Source: Acidisphaera sp035272265 (lineage in GTDB: Bacteria; Pseudomonadota; Alphaproteobacteria; Acetobacterales; Acetobacteraceae). Taken from it: DNA of 23,504 nt. Every line of letters begins with the position of its first letter. The stretch's first letter is position 1. Shown here one piece after another: positions 15,495-23,111 of the stretch. Under the pieces are notes generated by a model. It saw only the letters and a list, made by a program, of their open reading frames with translations. It did not search any database and was not told where the DNA came from. The translations under genes and the position numbers were made by a program. The stretch covers positions 1 to 23,504 of the forward strand of contig DATEQV010000430.1 in the NCBI GenBank assembly GCA_035272265.1, written 5' to 3'.

Positions 15495-16538
15495 TCAGGC
15501 CGCCGCAGGTTTTGGCCGTCGCATGAACCGCAACGCGAGCCGGGTGAGGGACGGCGTCGTCGTCGGCCGCAGCAGACGGTGATCGTAGCCGGCGAAGCGA
15601 CGGTCGTTCTCCTCCAGGCATAGCGCCATCAGCTCCGGCACACTGACGTCGACGTTGCTGACCGCCTTGCTGCCGGTGACGGTGAAGTTGTTGTCCTGCT
15701 TCTTTTTAGTCCCTTGGGGCTTGTCCTTGCCGTCGTCCATGCCGCGGGCGATGCCGATCCGCTCCCAGGCGAGGAACACCCACGCCGCAGCCACCATCGC
15801 CTCGAAATACGGGCGCCGCCACCAGGGCAGCGTGGCGCGGTGCCAGGCGAGCCAGTTGGCGAACAGCAGGATGTGGCGGCACTCCTCCTGCATCACCGGC
15901 TCGAACGTGTCGACCAACTCGGGCGGGAAGAAGCCGGACTGCTTGGCCAGCGCGAACAGGCCGAAGGCGAAGAAGCTGTCGATGCACTCGGAGAAGCCGG
16001 TGACGAGGTAGGCCCACTCGGTGTGGCGCGGCGGCGGATAGGGCGGCTCGGGCTCCAGCTTGATGCCGTAGGCGGCGACAAGGTTGGACAGCACCGTCTT
16101 GTGCCGCCCTTCCTCCCAGCCGTTGAGCAGCACTGCGGCGTGCCAGTCAGGGTCGGCCACGGTGTCGGCGTAGGCCGACATGCGGATGCGGGCCTTGCCC
16201 TCGGTCTGCACGGCGATGTCCCAGATCGGCAGGGTGACCAGACGGTCGCGGGCCTCGGGGTCGAGCTTGGGCCAGTCGATGATCGTCGGCTTGTACGGGT
16301 TGAACGTCTCGCGGAACATCGCGGCGACGGCGCGCGAGTGCTGTTGCGTGCCCGGGCGGAGCGGGCCGGGCTCCGGGAAGGTCCAGTGGCGTGCCGCGTG
16401 GTCGGCGGCGGCGACCGCCGCGGGGTCGCTGAAGCGGAGCTCCGCCAGGCTGAGGCCGCCCGGCGGCGGGGCGATGTCGGCGTCGGCTGGCAACGAGCCG
16501 GCGCGCTGGGTGTCAGGAGCGAGTGCGATGTCGTGCAT
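15495..16538 (-). CDS. Ferritin-like diiron protein of unknown reaction
   Basis: A 347-residue soluble protein with a four-helix diiron pattern: E113 (VQTEGKARIRM) on helix A, E143 and H146 (EGRH in NGWEEGRHK) on helix B, E184 (GFSECIDSF) on helix C, and E219 and H222 (ECRH in MQEECRHILLF) on helix D. All six ligands of a carboxylate-bridged diiron site are therefore present. A hydrophilic insertion rich in Lys, Gln and Asn (DDGKDKPQGTKKKQDNNF) follows helix D. An upstream in-frame TTG at 16568 exists, but ATG 16538-16536 gives a usual start. The family includes oxygenases, hydroxylases and deformylating enzymes; I cannot choose among them. Its place beside fadD suggests an acyl or alcohol substrate, which is inference. 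Confidence 0.75.
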   Translation of the reverse strand: MHDIALAPDTQRAGSLPADADIAPPPGGLSLAELRFSDPAAVAAADHAARHWTFPEPGPLRPGTQQHSRAVAAMFRETFNPYKPTIIDWPKLDPEARDRLVTLPIWDIAVQTEGKARIRMSAYADTVADPDWHAAVLLNGWEEGRHKTVLSNLVAAYGIKLEPEPPYPPPRHTEWAYLVTGFSECIDSFFAFGLFALAKQSGFFPPELVDTFEPVMQEECRHILLFANWLAWHRATLPWWRRPYFEAMVAAAWVFLAWERIGIARGMDDGKDKPQGTKKKQDNNFTVTGSKAVSNVDVSVPELMALCLEENDRRFAGYDHRLLRPTTTPSLTRLALRFMRRPKPAAA

Positions 16539-16638
16539 GTCGTGGGTCCCCGATATGTGCGGGTTCAACGGATGCGCCCGCGCTTAAGCCTTCTGGCGCA
16601 CCGGATAAAGCGCGTCGCGCGCGGGTTTGATGGGCGCC

Positions 16639-16758
16639 TAGTGTCCCGATTCCGAAGTTCGTCGAACTTCGGAATCAGAGTGGGACACTAGAAAATCAAC
16701 GTCTTAGTGGCCTGCTTATCCCAGAAGTTCGCGAGCGAACTTCTGGGGCAGGACACTA
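16639..16758. repeat. Bipartite palindromic element (REP/MITE-like) bounded by TAGTGTCC...GGACACTA
   Basis: Two large hairpins lie side by side. Hairpin 1 (16639-16690) pairs TAGTGTCCC with GGGACACTA and GATTCCGAAGTTC with GAACTTCGGAATC around GTC, with a five-base asymmetric bulge. Hairpin 2 (16705-16758) pairs CCCAGAAGTTCGC with GCGAACTTCTGGG, CCTGC with GCAGG, and TAGTG with CACTA. A 14-base spacer separates them. The whole is bounded by a perfect 8-bp inverted repeat, and both hairpins share a GAAGTTCG/CGAACTTC core. Its right edge supplies the TAG stop of the LacI-family gene. It may act as a terminator or mRNA-end stabiliser on either strand. Confidence 0.85.
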
Positions 16759-17763
16759 CCCGCTTTCGCGGATGACCAGCTCGAAACCGAGATCGACCCG
16801 GCGCTCGCCGCCGGGATCGAGCATCAGCCGGGCCGCCGCCCGGCCGATCGCGGCGCCGTCGATGCGGACGGTGCTGAGCGGCGGCGGGGCGAAGCGGCCG
16901 AGTTCGAGGTCGCCGAGGCCGACGACCGCCACGTCCTGCGGCACACGCCGCCGCGGCCGGGCGACGCGCAGGCCTGCCAGCAGCCCGATCGCCAGCGCGT
17001 CGTTGGAGGCGAAGATCGCGTCGGCGTCCGGCAGGGTCGCGATCGCCGCCTGCCCCGCTGTCGCGTTGCGCTCCAGCACCAGCCGCTCGGGCGCCGCCAG
17101 GCCGGACGCGATCGCCTCGTCGCGGAACCCCTCCCACCGCCGCGTCGCGCGGGGATCGTTGCCGCCGACATACGCCAGAAGCTGCCGCCCGGTCGCGGCG
17201 AAATGCCGGGCGACGGCAACGCCCGCGGCGCGGTTGTCGAAACCCACGGCGGCGTCGATCGGGTGCTCCGGCAGTTCCCATGTCTCGACCACCGGGATGC
17301 GGGGCCGACGCAGCATCTCGGCTCCCCGCTCCGTGGCCGGTGAGCCGACCATCATCACGGCCTCCGGCCGGCGGGCCAGGAGGGCGACCAGCATCCGCTC
17401 CTCCTGTGCCGGGTCGTAGCGCGACTGCGCCAGCATCACCGCGTAGCCCAGCGCCTCCATCACGTCCGACAGGCCCTGCACGGTGTCGGCGAAGATCGCG
17501 TTGGCGATCGTCGGCACCAGCACGCCGATCGCCTGCGAGCGCGCGCTCGCCAGCGACCCGGCGAGCAGGTTGGGCACGTAGCCGAGCGACTGCATCGCCG
17601 CCTCGACCCGCCGCCGGGTCGGCTCGGCGACCTTGCCGGGGGTGCGGATGACGCGGCTGACCGTGATCGCGGAGACGCCCGCCCGCTCGGCGACCAGCGC
17701 CAGCGTCGGAGACGTTCGGGCCGGCGCGGGCTCGGCCTCGATCTGTTCGGTCGCAGCTTCCAT
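16756..17763 (-). CDS. LacI-family transcriptional regulator
   Basis: A 335-residue regulator. The helix-turn-helix is at about residues 20-40 (TLALVAERAGVSAITVSRVIR), followed by the hinge region ending GYVPNLLAGSLASARSQAIGV, and a periplasmic-binding-protein-like effector domain (VPTIANAIFADTVQGLSDVMEALGY, IFASNDALAIGLL, DVAVVGLGDLELGRFAPPPLSTVRID). An N-terminal extension of about 18 residues (EAATEQIEAEPAPARTS) precedes the HTH, reminiscent of GntR (gluconate)-type LacI proteins. The TAG stop coincides with the end of the palindromic element. It is divergent from the dioxygenase-transporter pair, and a LacI-type operator lies between; it probably represses that pair and itself. The effector is unknown, perhaps a sugar acid or the transported substrate. 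Confidence 0.92.
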   Translation of the reverse strand: MEAATEQIEAEPAPARTSPTLALVAERAGVSAITVSRVIRTPGKVAEPTRRRVEAAMQSLGYVPNLLAGSLASARSQAIGVLVPTIANAIFADTVQGLSDVMEALGYAVMLAQSRYDPAQEERMLVALLARRPEAVMMVGSPATERGAEMLRRPRIPVVETWELPEHPIDAAVGFDNRAAGVAVARHFAATGRQLLAYVGGNDPRATRRWEGFRDEAIASGLAAPERLVLERNATAGQAAIATLPDADAIFASNDALAIGLLAGLRVARPRRRVPQDVAVVGLGDLELGRFAPPPLSTVRIDGAAIGRAAARLMLDPGGERRVDLGFELVIRESG

Positions 17764-17815
17764 GGCGGTAGCCTACAGGCTGCTCGCCCCCAGGCCGCTC
17801 GCCCCGGAGCGATGG

Positions 17816-17845
17816 TTGCGCAATCATCAATGACAGCGCTAGCAT
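17816..17845 (+). promoter_or_regulatory. Promoter overlapped by a LacI-type operator
   Basis: TGACAGCGCTAGCA at 17831-17844 fits the LacI/CcpA-family operator pattern TGNNANCGNTNNCA and is a palindrome except at two symmetric pairs. It overlaps a possible -10 box TAGCAT (17840-17845) that sits 18 bases after TTGCGC (17816-17821). The start of the dioxygenase gene is 35 bases downstream and that of the regulator gene 67 bases in the other direction. This arrangement would let the regulator block the rightward promoter directly. Confidence 0.55.
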
Positions 17846-17880
17846 ACCGGACAAGCACGACGTCAGGCAGGGAGGTGCCG

Positions 17881-18758
17881 ATGATTTCCGCCGAGATGGT
17901 GCGCGACTACCGGCGTGACGGCGTGACGGCGTGATCGTGGTGCCGGACGTGCTGGGCGCCGACATGCTCGCGCAGCTTCGCCGGGTGATCGCGGACTTGG
18001 TTGCCGGGGCGGCCGCCGTCACCGACCACACCGAAGTCTATGACCTCGAGCCCAGCCACACGCCCACCGAGCCCCGCGTGCGGCGGATCAAGACGCCGCA
18101 CAAGCTGCACCCGATCTTCGACGAGATCGTGCGCACCGGTCCGGTGCTGGACATCCTGCGCCGGCTGATCGGGCCGGGCCTGCGGCTGCACGGCTCGAAG
18201 CTCAACATGAAGTCGCCCAGATACGGCTCGCCGGTCGAGTGGCATCAGGACTGGGCGTTCTATCCGCACACCAACGACGACGTGCTGGCGATCGGCGTGC
18301 TGCTCGACGACACCGACCTGTCGAACGGTCCGATGCTGGTCACGCCGGGCACGCAGACCGGCCCGATCTGGAACCATCACGGCGAGGACGGGCACTTCGC
18401 CGGCCTGATCGACCCCGACGAGATCAAGACCGAGATCGCCCGCGCCCAGCCCTGCATGGGACGCGCCGGCAGCATGTCGTTCCACCACGTCCGCGCGCTG
18501 CACGGCTCGGCGCTGAACACGTCGGACCGGCCCCGCAACCTGCTGCTGTATGAGGTGGCGGCGAGCGACGCGTGGCCGCTGATGGGGGTGAAGGATTTCG
18601 ACGAGTTCAACAGCCGCCTGCTGACCGGCGGCATGGTGATCGAGCCGCGGCTGGAGCGCGTGCCGGTGCGCATGCCGCTGCCGCCGGCGATCCGCCAGGG
18701 CTCGATCTACGAGACGCAGTCGGCTTCGCGAAAGACGTATTTCGAACGCGCCGCCTGA
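17881..18758 (+). CDS. Phytanoyl-CoA dioxygenase (PhyH) family protein, frameshifted near its N-terminus
   Basis: A non-heme Fe(II)/2-oxoglutarate dioxygenase-like protein. Iron ligands in the readable frame from 17931 are H105 and D107 (EWHQDWAFY) and probably H191 (VRALHGS); R200 or R202 (SDRPRN) would bind 2-oxoglutarate. The natural start is ATG 17881 with GGGAGG five bases upstream, reading MISAEMVRDYRRDGV. Three copies of CGGCGTGA at 17911-17934 throw the frame to a TGA at 17932-17934 after 17 codons. With two copies the frame would run through as YRRDGVIVVPDVLGADM, giving 289 residues. The TGA overlaps a GTG at 17931 (GTGA), so coupled re-initiation could still make a 275-residue protein lacking about 14 N-terminal residues. 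The substrate is unknown; it shares a putative transcript with the transporter. Confidence 0.85.
17911..17934 (+). repeat. Three tandem copies of the octamer CGGCGTGA inside the PhyH-like gene
   Basis: CGGCGTGA occurs at 17911-17918, 17919-17926 and 17927-17934 without interruption. Eight is not a multiple of three, so each gain or loss of a unit changes the reading frame. Two copies would restore the PhyH frame. Confidence 0.9.
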
Positions 18759-18807
18759 CGCCCTCGCGGCGTCGGAACCAAGAACACCCTGGGGAGGGAA
18801 CGCGCCA

Positions 18808-20170
18808 ATGAGCGCCACCATGCCAAGCAGCGCCCCGATCGGCACGCGGCCGATCGACTGGCGCGTCGTCCTGTCGGCCTCGATCGGCTCGGCGCTCGAG
18901 TGGTACGACTTCTTCCTGTATGGCACCGCGGCGGCGCTGGTGTTCGGCGAGCTGTTCTTCCCGAAATCCGACCCGATGGTCGGCACGCTGCTGGCGTTCC
19001 TGACCTTCGGCGTGGGATTCCTCGTGCGGCCGCTCGGCGGCATCGTGTTCGGCATCATGGGCGACCGGTACGGCCGCAAGCCGGTGCTGGTCGCCACGCT
19101 GCTGATGATCGGGATCGGCACGACGGCGATCGGCCTGCTGCCGACCTACGCGACCGCCGGGTTCTGGGCGCCGCTGATGCTGGTAGCGTTGCGCGTGGTG
19201 CAGGGACTGGGGGCGGGGGCCGAGTATGGCGGCGCCGTCGTCTACCTCGTGGAGAGCGCGCCGCACGGGCAGCGCGGTTTCTGGGGCAGCTTCGCCCCGC
19301 TCGGCGTGACGGTGGGCAACCTGCTCGCCGCCGCGGCCTTCGCGCTGATGACCATGCTGCCGCACGATCAGCTGATGGCCTGGGGCTGGCGGCTCCCGTT
19401 CCTGGCCAGCTTCCTGCTCATCCTGGTCGGCCTGTACGTGCGGCTGCGCGTCGACGAGACGGTGGTGTTCGAGGAAGCCGTGGCCAAGGCCGGCCGCATC
19501 GAGCGCAACCCGGCCTGGAACGCGCTGCGCAAGCATCCGCGCAACTTCCTGGTGCTGCTCGGCGCGCGGATGGCGGAGAACGGGCTCGGCTACGTCTTTC
19601 CCCGTCTTCGGCCTGACCTATGCGACGAAGACGCTCGGCATCCCGCGCGCCGACGCGCTGTCGGCGCTGATGCTGTCGTTCGTCATCGAGCTGTTCACGA
19701 TCGTCGGGTTCTCGACGCTGTCCGACAAGATCGGGCGGCGGCCGGTGTATCTGTTCGGTGCGGTGGCGGGGATCGTCTTCGCCTTCCCGTTCTTCGTGCT
19801 GATGGGCACGAAGGAGTGGATCTGGATCGCGGTCGCCTTCATCGTGGCGAACGGCATCATCAACGCGGCGATGTTCGGGCCGCAGGCGGCGTATTTCGCC
19901 GAGCTGTTCCCGCCGCACCGGCGCTTCGCCGGCTTCGCCTTCGCCCGCGAACTGGGCTCGCTGCTGGCCGGCGGGCCGGCGCCGTTCGTGGCGACCGCGC
20001 TGGTGCTGTGGTCGGGCGGGGCGTGGTGGCCGGTGGCGTGCTACGCGGCGCTGCTCTCGGCGATCACGTCGGTCGCCATCATCTGCGGGCCGGAGACGTA
20101 TCAGGACGACATCACCGCCGACTTCACGCCACCGCTGGCCGCGCCGAGGGCGACGCCGCTGCGGGCCTGA
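18808..20170 (+). pseudogene. MHS-family (MFS) metabolite:H+ symporter, frameshifted
   Basis: The first half reads as an MHS-type major facilitator: EWYDFFLYGTAAALVFGELFFP (residues 31-52), GFLVRPLGGIVFGIMGDRYGRKP (70-92), VQGLGAGAEYGGAVVYL and GWRLPFLASFLL. After residue 263 one extra base in TTTCCCC (19597-19603) diverts the frame into a long meaningless ORF. Removing it restores YVFPVFGLTYATKTLGIPRA and the rest of the transporter (STLSDKIGRRPVYLFGAVAG, ELFPPHRRFAGFAFARELGSL), ending at 20170 with 453 residues and 12 expected helices. The start ATG 18808 follows GGGGAGGGAA. It lies 49 bases after the dioxygenase-like gene, so the two form an operon under the LacI-type regulator. A homopolymer sequencing error is a real alternative to a true mutation. 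Confidence 0.85.
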
Positions 20171-20180
20171 CGCCTCGCTG

Positions 20181-21737
20181 CTACGGCCGCATCCCGAACG
20201 CGCTGGGTCCCGGCGTCAGCAGCGGCCAGGCGAGGCGGGCGAACTCGCAGAGCACGCGGCGGGTGTCGCGCGGGTCGATGATCTCCTCGACCCAGAACGC
20301 CTCGGCGGTGCGGAACGGCGAGCGCAGCGCCTGCAGGCGGGCCTCGATCTCGGCGAGCTTCGCGGCGGGGTCGTCCGAGGCGTCGATCTCGGCGCGATAG
20401 GCGGCCTCGATCCCGCCCTCGAGCGGCAGCGAGCCCCACCAGGCGGACGGCCAGGCGTAGCGCAGCGCCAGGCGGCCGGCGGGCTGGTGGACGGCGCCGG
20501 CGACGCCGAAGGCATTGCGCACGATCACCGAGCACCACGGCACCGTCGCCTGGTTCACCGCCGCCATGGCGCGCACGCCGTGGCGGATGGTGGCGGCGCG
20601 CTCGGCCTCCAGGCCGACGCGGAAGCCGGGGCAGTCCACCAGATAGACGACCGGCAAGTGGAAGGTCTGCGCGAGGTCGACGAAGCGCACGACCTTCTGG
20701 CAGGTGTAGGCGTCCCAGGCGCCGGCGTAGAAGATCGGCTCGCTCGCCATCACCGCGACGGGGCGGCCTTCGAGGCGCGCGAGGCCGGTGATGATCGGGC
20801 GGCCGAACATCGCACCGATCTCGAAGAAGCTGCCGCGATCCACCAGCGTCTCGACGATCGGCCGCATGCGATAGGCCGCGCCGCGGTCGCGCGGGATGAC
20901 GGCGAGCAAGGCCTGGTCGCGCCGCTTCGCGTCATCGGTGCAGGCGGTGACGGGCGGCACCGCGTGGACCGAGGACGGCAGGTAGGAGAGGAAGCGGCGG
21001 GCACAGGCGAAGGTCTCGGATTCGGTGTCGACGGCGTGGTCGACGGCGCCGCTACGGGTCTGGATCTCCCAGCCGCCGAGTTCCTGCTTATCGCGCTGCT
21101 CGCCGAGGGCGGCCACCACCGGCGGCCCGGCGACGAACATCGCCGAGGACTTCGTCATCACCGAGTAGTGGCTGGCAGCGAGACGCGCGGCACCCAGGCC
21201 GGCGACCGAACCGAGGCCGAGGGCCACCACCGGGACGGCGGAGAGGTTCGAGGTGGTGTAGTGGAAGCCGATCGCGGTGCCGATGCCGCCGGGCAGGTTG
21301 GCGCGGCCGGTGGTTTCGATGGTTTTCACCGAGCCGCCGCCGCCCGAGCCTTCGATAACGCGGATCAGAGGCAGTCGCAGCGCCTCGGCCATCTGCTCGG
21401 ACATCAGCAGCTTGGCCGGGATGGAGGCGTCGGCCGAGCCGCCGCGCACGGTGAAGTCGTCGCCGATGATGACCACCGCGCGGCCGTCGATCAGGCCGCG
21501 GCCGAAGACGGTGTTGGACGGCGTGAAGGCGGCGAGCTTGCCGGTATCGTCGTACTCGGCGCGGCCGGCGATGGCGCCGACCTCGTGGAAGCTGCCGGGA
21601 TCGAGCAGGCCGTCGATCCGCTCGCGCACCGTCAGCCGCCCGGCGTCGTGCTGGCGGCGCACCTTGTCGGCGCCCCCCATCTGGCGGGCGAGGCGTTCGC
21701 GTTCGCGGAGTTCGTCGAGTTCGGGCTGCCAGGTCAT
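20181..21737 (-). CDS. Acyl-CoA carboxylase carboxyltransferase (beta) subunit
   Basis: A 518-residue carboxyltransferase of the propionyl-/methylcrotonyl-/geranyl-CoA carboxylase type, with both crotonase-like halves. N-terminal half: RLTVRERIDGLLDPGSFHEVGAIAGR, the acyl-CoA-binding IEGSGGGGSVKTIE, and GLGSVAGLGAARLAASHYSVM. C-terminal half: IVETLVDRGSFFEIGAMFGRPIITGLARLEGRPVAVMAS, DCPGFRVGLEAERAATIRHGVRAM and VIVRNAFGVAG. It would transfer carboxyl from carboxybiotin to an acyl-CoA. The biotin carboxylase/carrier subunit is not in the window. The exact acyl-CoA substrate cannot be told by eye; the sequence looks somewhat divergent from standard PccB/MccB. It converges on the transporter gene with ten bases between. 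Confidence 0.88.
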   Translation of the reverse strand: MTWQPELDELRERERLARQMGGADKVRRQHDAGRLTVRERIDGLLDPGSFHEVGAIAGRAEYDDTGKLAAFTPSNTVFGRGLIDGRAVVIIGDDFTVRGGSADASIPAKLLMSEQMAEALRLPLIRVIEGSGGGGSVKTIETTGRANLPGGIGTAIGFHYTTSNLSAVPVVALGLGSVAGLGAARLAASHYSVMTKSSAMFVAGPPVVAALGEQRDKQELGGWEIQTRSGAVDHAVDTESETFACARRFLSYLPSSVHAVPPVTACTDDAKRRDQALLAVIPRDRGAAYRMRPIVETLVDRGSFFEIGAMFGRPIITGLARLEGRPVAVMASEPIFYAGAWDAYTCQKVVRFVDLAQTFHLPVVYLVDCPGFRVGLEAERAATIRHGVRAMAAVNQATVPWCSVIVRNAFGVAGAVHQPAGRLALRYAWPSAWWGSLPLEGGIEAAYRAEIDASDDPAAKLAEIEARLQALRSPFRTAEAFWVEEIIDPRDTRRVLCEFARLAWPLLTPGPSAFGMRP

Positions 21738-21784
21738 GGGGCCTGCTTGTTGTCGTCGGTCGCTGGATTCATCGCCGCAGTCAT
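21734..21784 (-). CDS. Possible 16-codon upstream ORF coupled to the carboxyltransferase gene
   Basis: ATG at 21784-21782 opens a 16-residue frame (MTAAMNPATDDNKQAP) whose TGA overlaps the carboxyltransferase ATG as ATGA. The carboxyltransferase start itself has only a weak Shine-Dalgarno sequence, so coupling could matter. The peptide is too short to recognise and could be chance. Confidence 0.2.
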   Translation of the reverse strand: MTAAMNPATDDNKQAP

Positions 21785-21819
21785 CTTGCCATAGTCATGC
21801 TCCTGCGTTGACACTCTCC

Positions 21820-21836
21820 CCGACCGGGGGGGTCGG
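21820..21836 (+). promoter_or_regulatory. Small hairpin over the ribosome binding site of the symporter gene
   Basis: CCGACC (21820-21825) and GGTCGG (21831-21836) form a perfect 6-bp stem with a GGGGG loop, three bases before the ATG at 21840. The only Shine-Dalgarno-like sequence is the G-run in the loop and the right arm, so folding would limit ribosome access. Confidence 0.4.
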
Positions 21837-21839
21837 ACC

Positions 21840-23111
21840 ATGAAAAGCAGCAGAATGACGACCTACATCGTGATCGCGATGGTGTTGGGTATCGCCATTG
21901 GTGGCACGGTCCATTCGTCGTTCGCCGACCCCGCGACGCTGAAGTTGATCGCGGGATACGTGTCGATCGGCAGCACCATCTTCCTGCGGCTGATCAAGAT
22001 GATCATCGCGCCGCTGGTATTCTCCACGCTCGTCGTCGGCATCGGCCACATGACCGACGCGGGCGCGGTGGGGCGGGTCGGCGGCAAGGCGTTGCTGTGG
22101 TTCGTCTGCGCCTCGCTGGTGTCGCTCACGCTCGGGCTGATCCTGGTCAACCTGTTCGAGCCGGGAGCCGGCGCCCACAAGGTCGCGACCGGGGTCAACT
22201 CCGGCATCGACTCGCACGCCATGACGCTGGACGGGTTCATCAAGCACGTCTTCCCGGATTCCGCCGTCCGGCCGATGGTCGACAACGAGATCCTGCAGAT
22301 CGTCGTGTTCTCGGTCTTCTTCGGCATCGCCTGCACCGCCGTCGGCGCGCGCGCCAAGCCGGTGCTGGAGGGGATCGAGGGCCTCAGCCACATCATCCTG
22401 CGCGTCACCGGGTACGTGATGATGCTGGCGCCGCTTGGCGTGTTCTGCGCGTTGACGGCGACGATCACCACGAATGGCCTCGGCATCCTGGTGAACTATG
22501 CCAAGTTCATGGGCGAGTTCTATCTCGGCCTCGTCATCCTGTGGGGATTGCTGATCGTCGCCGGGTTCCTGATCCTCGGGCCGTCGGTAAGACGGCTGAT
22601 CCAGCTGGTGCGCGAGCCGTTCCTGCTCGCGTTCAGCACCGCAAGCTCCGAGGCCGCCTATCCGAAGATGCTGGAGCAGCTGGCGAAGTTCCCGATCTCC
22701 ACGAAGATTTCGAGCTTCGTCCTGCCGCTCGGGTATTCGTTCAACCTCGACGGCACGATGATGTACTGTACCTTCGCGACCGTGTTCATCGCGCAGGCGT
22801 ACGACATCCACCTGTCGATCGGCACGCAGATCGCGATGCTGCTGACGCTGATGCTGACGAGCAAGGGGGTGGCGGGCGTGCCGCGCGCCAGCCTGGTGGT
22901 GATCGCGGCGACGCTGGGCCAGTTCGCCCTGCCCGAGGAGGGGCTGCTGCTGATCCTGGGGATCGACCAGTTTCTCGACATGGGCCGGTCGGCGACGAAC
23001 GTGATCGGCAACTCGCTGGCGACCGCCGTCGTCGCCAAGTGGGAAGGCCAGCTGGTGATGGACGAGGAGACGATGGCGGCGATCGCCGACGTCGAAGGCG
23101 CCGTGGCTTGA
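21840..23111 (+). CDS. DAACS-family dicarboxylate/amino acid:cation symporter (DctA/GltP type)
   Basis: A 423-residue inner-membrane secondary transporter with eight helices and two re-entrant loops expected for the family. Signature parts: IFLRLIKMIIAPLVFSTLVVGI (47-68), hairpin 1 FSTASSEAAYPKMLEQL (265-281), the Na+-binding helix-7 NLDGTMMY (302-309), hairpin 2 SKGVAGVP (341-348), and the substrate/Na+ helix-8 residues D380...N391 (DMGRSATNVIGN). The Y in EAAYPKM, where many glutamate transporters have L or T, may affect substrate choice. It should take up C4-dicarboxylates or acidic/neutral amino acids with Na+ or H+. Its TGA overlaps the TTG start of the binding-protein gene (TTGA). Confidence 0.92.
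   Translation: MKSSRMTTYIVIAMVLGIAIGGTVHSSFADPATLKLIAGYVSIGSTIFLRLIKMIIAPLVFSTLVVGIGHMTDAGAVGRVGGKALLWFVCASLVSLTLGLILVNLFEPGAGAHKVATGVNSGIDSHAMTLDGFIKHVFPDSAVRPMVDNEILQIVVFSVFFGIACTAVGARAKPVLEGIEGLSHIILRVTGYVMMLAPLGVFCALTATITTNGLGILVNYAKFMGEFYLGLVILWGLLIVAGFLILGPSVRRLIQLVREPFLLAFSTASSEAAYPKMLEQLAKFPISTKISSFVLPLGYSFNLDGTMMYCTFATVFIAQAYDIHLSIGTQIAMLLTLMLTSKGVAGVPRASLVVIAATLGQFALPEEGLLLILGIDQFLDMGRSATNVIGNSLATAVVAKWEGQLVMDEETMAAIADVEGAVA

Noticed and set aside
13702..15621. A 639-codon minus-strand frame opposite fadD
   Set aside because: It mirrors fadD codons, with His/Asp/Arg-rich composition typical of antisense shadows.
21808..21813. Perfect -35 hexamer TTGACA before the symporter gene
   Set aside because: No -10-like hexamer exists 16-18 bases downstream; that position is the GC hairpin, seven bases before the start codon.
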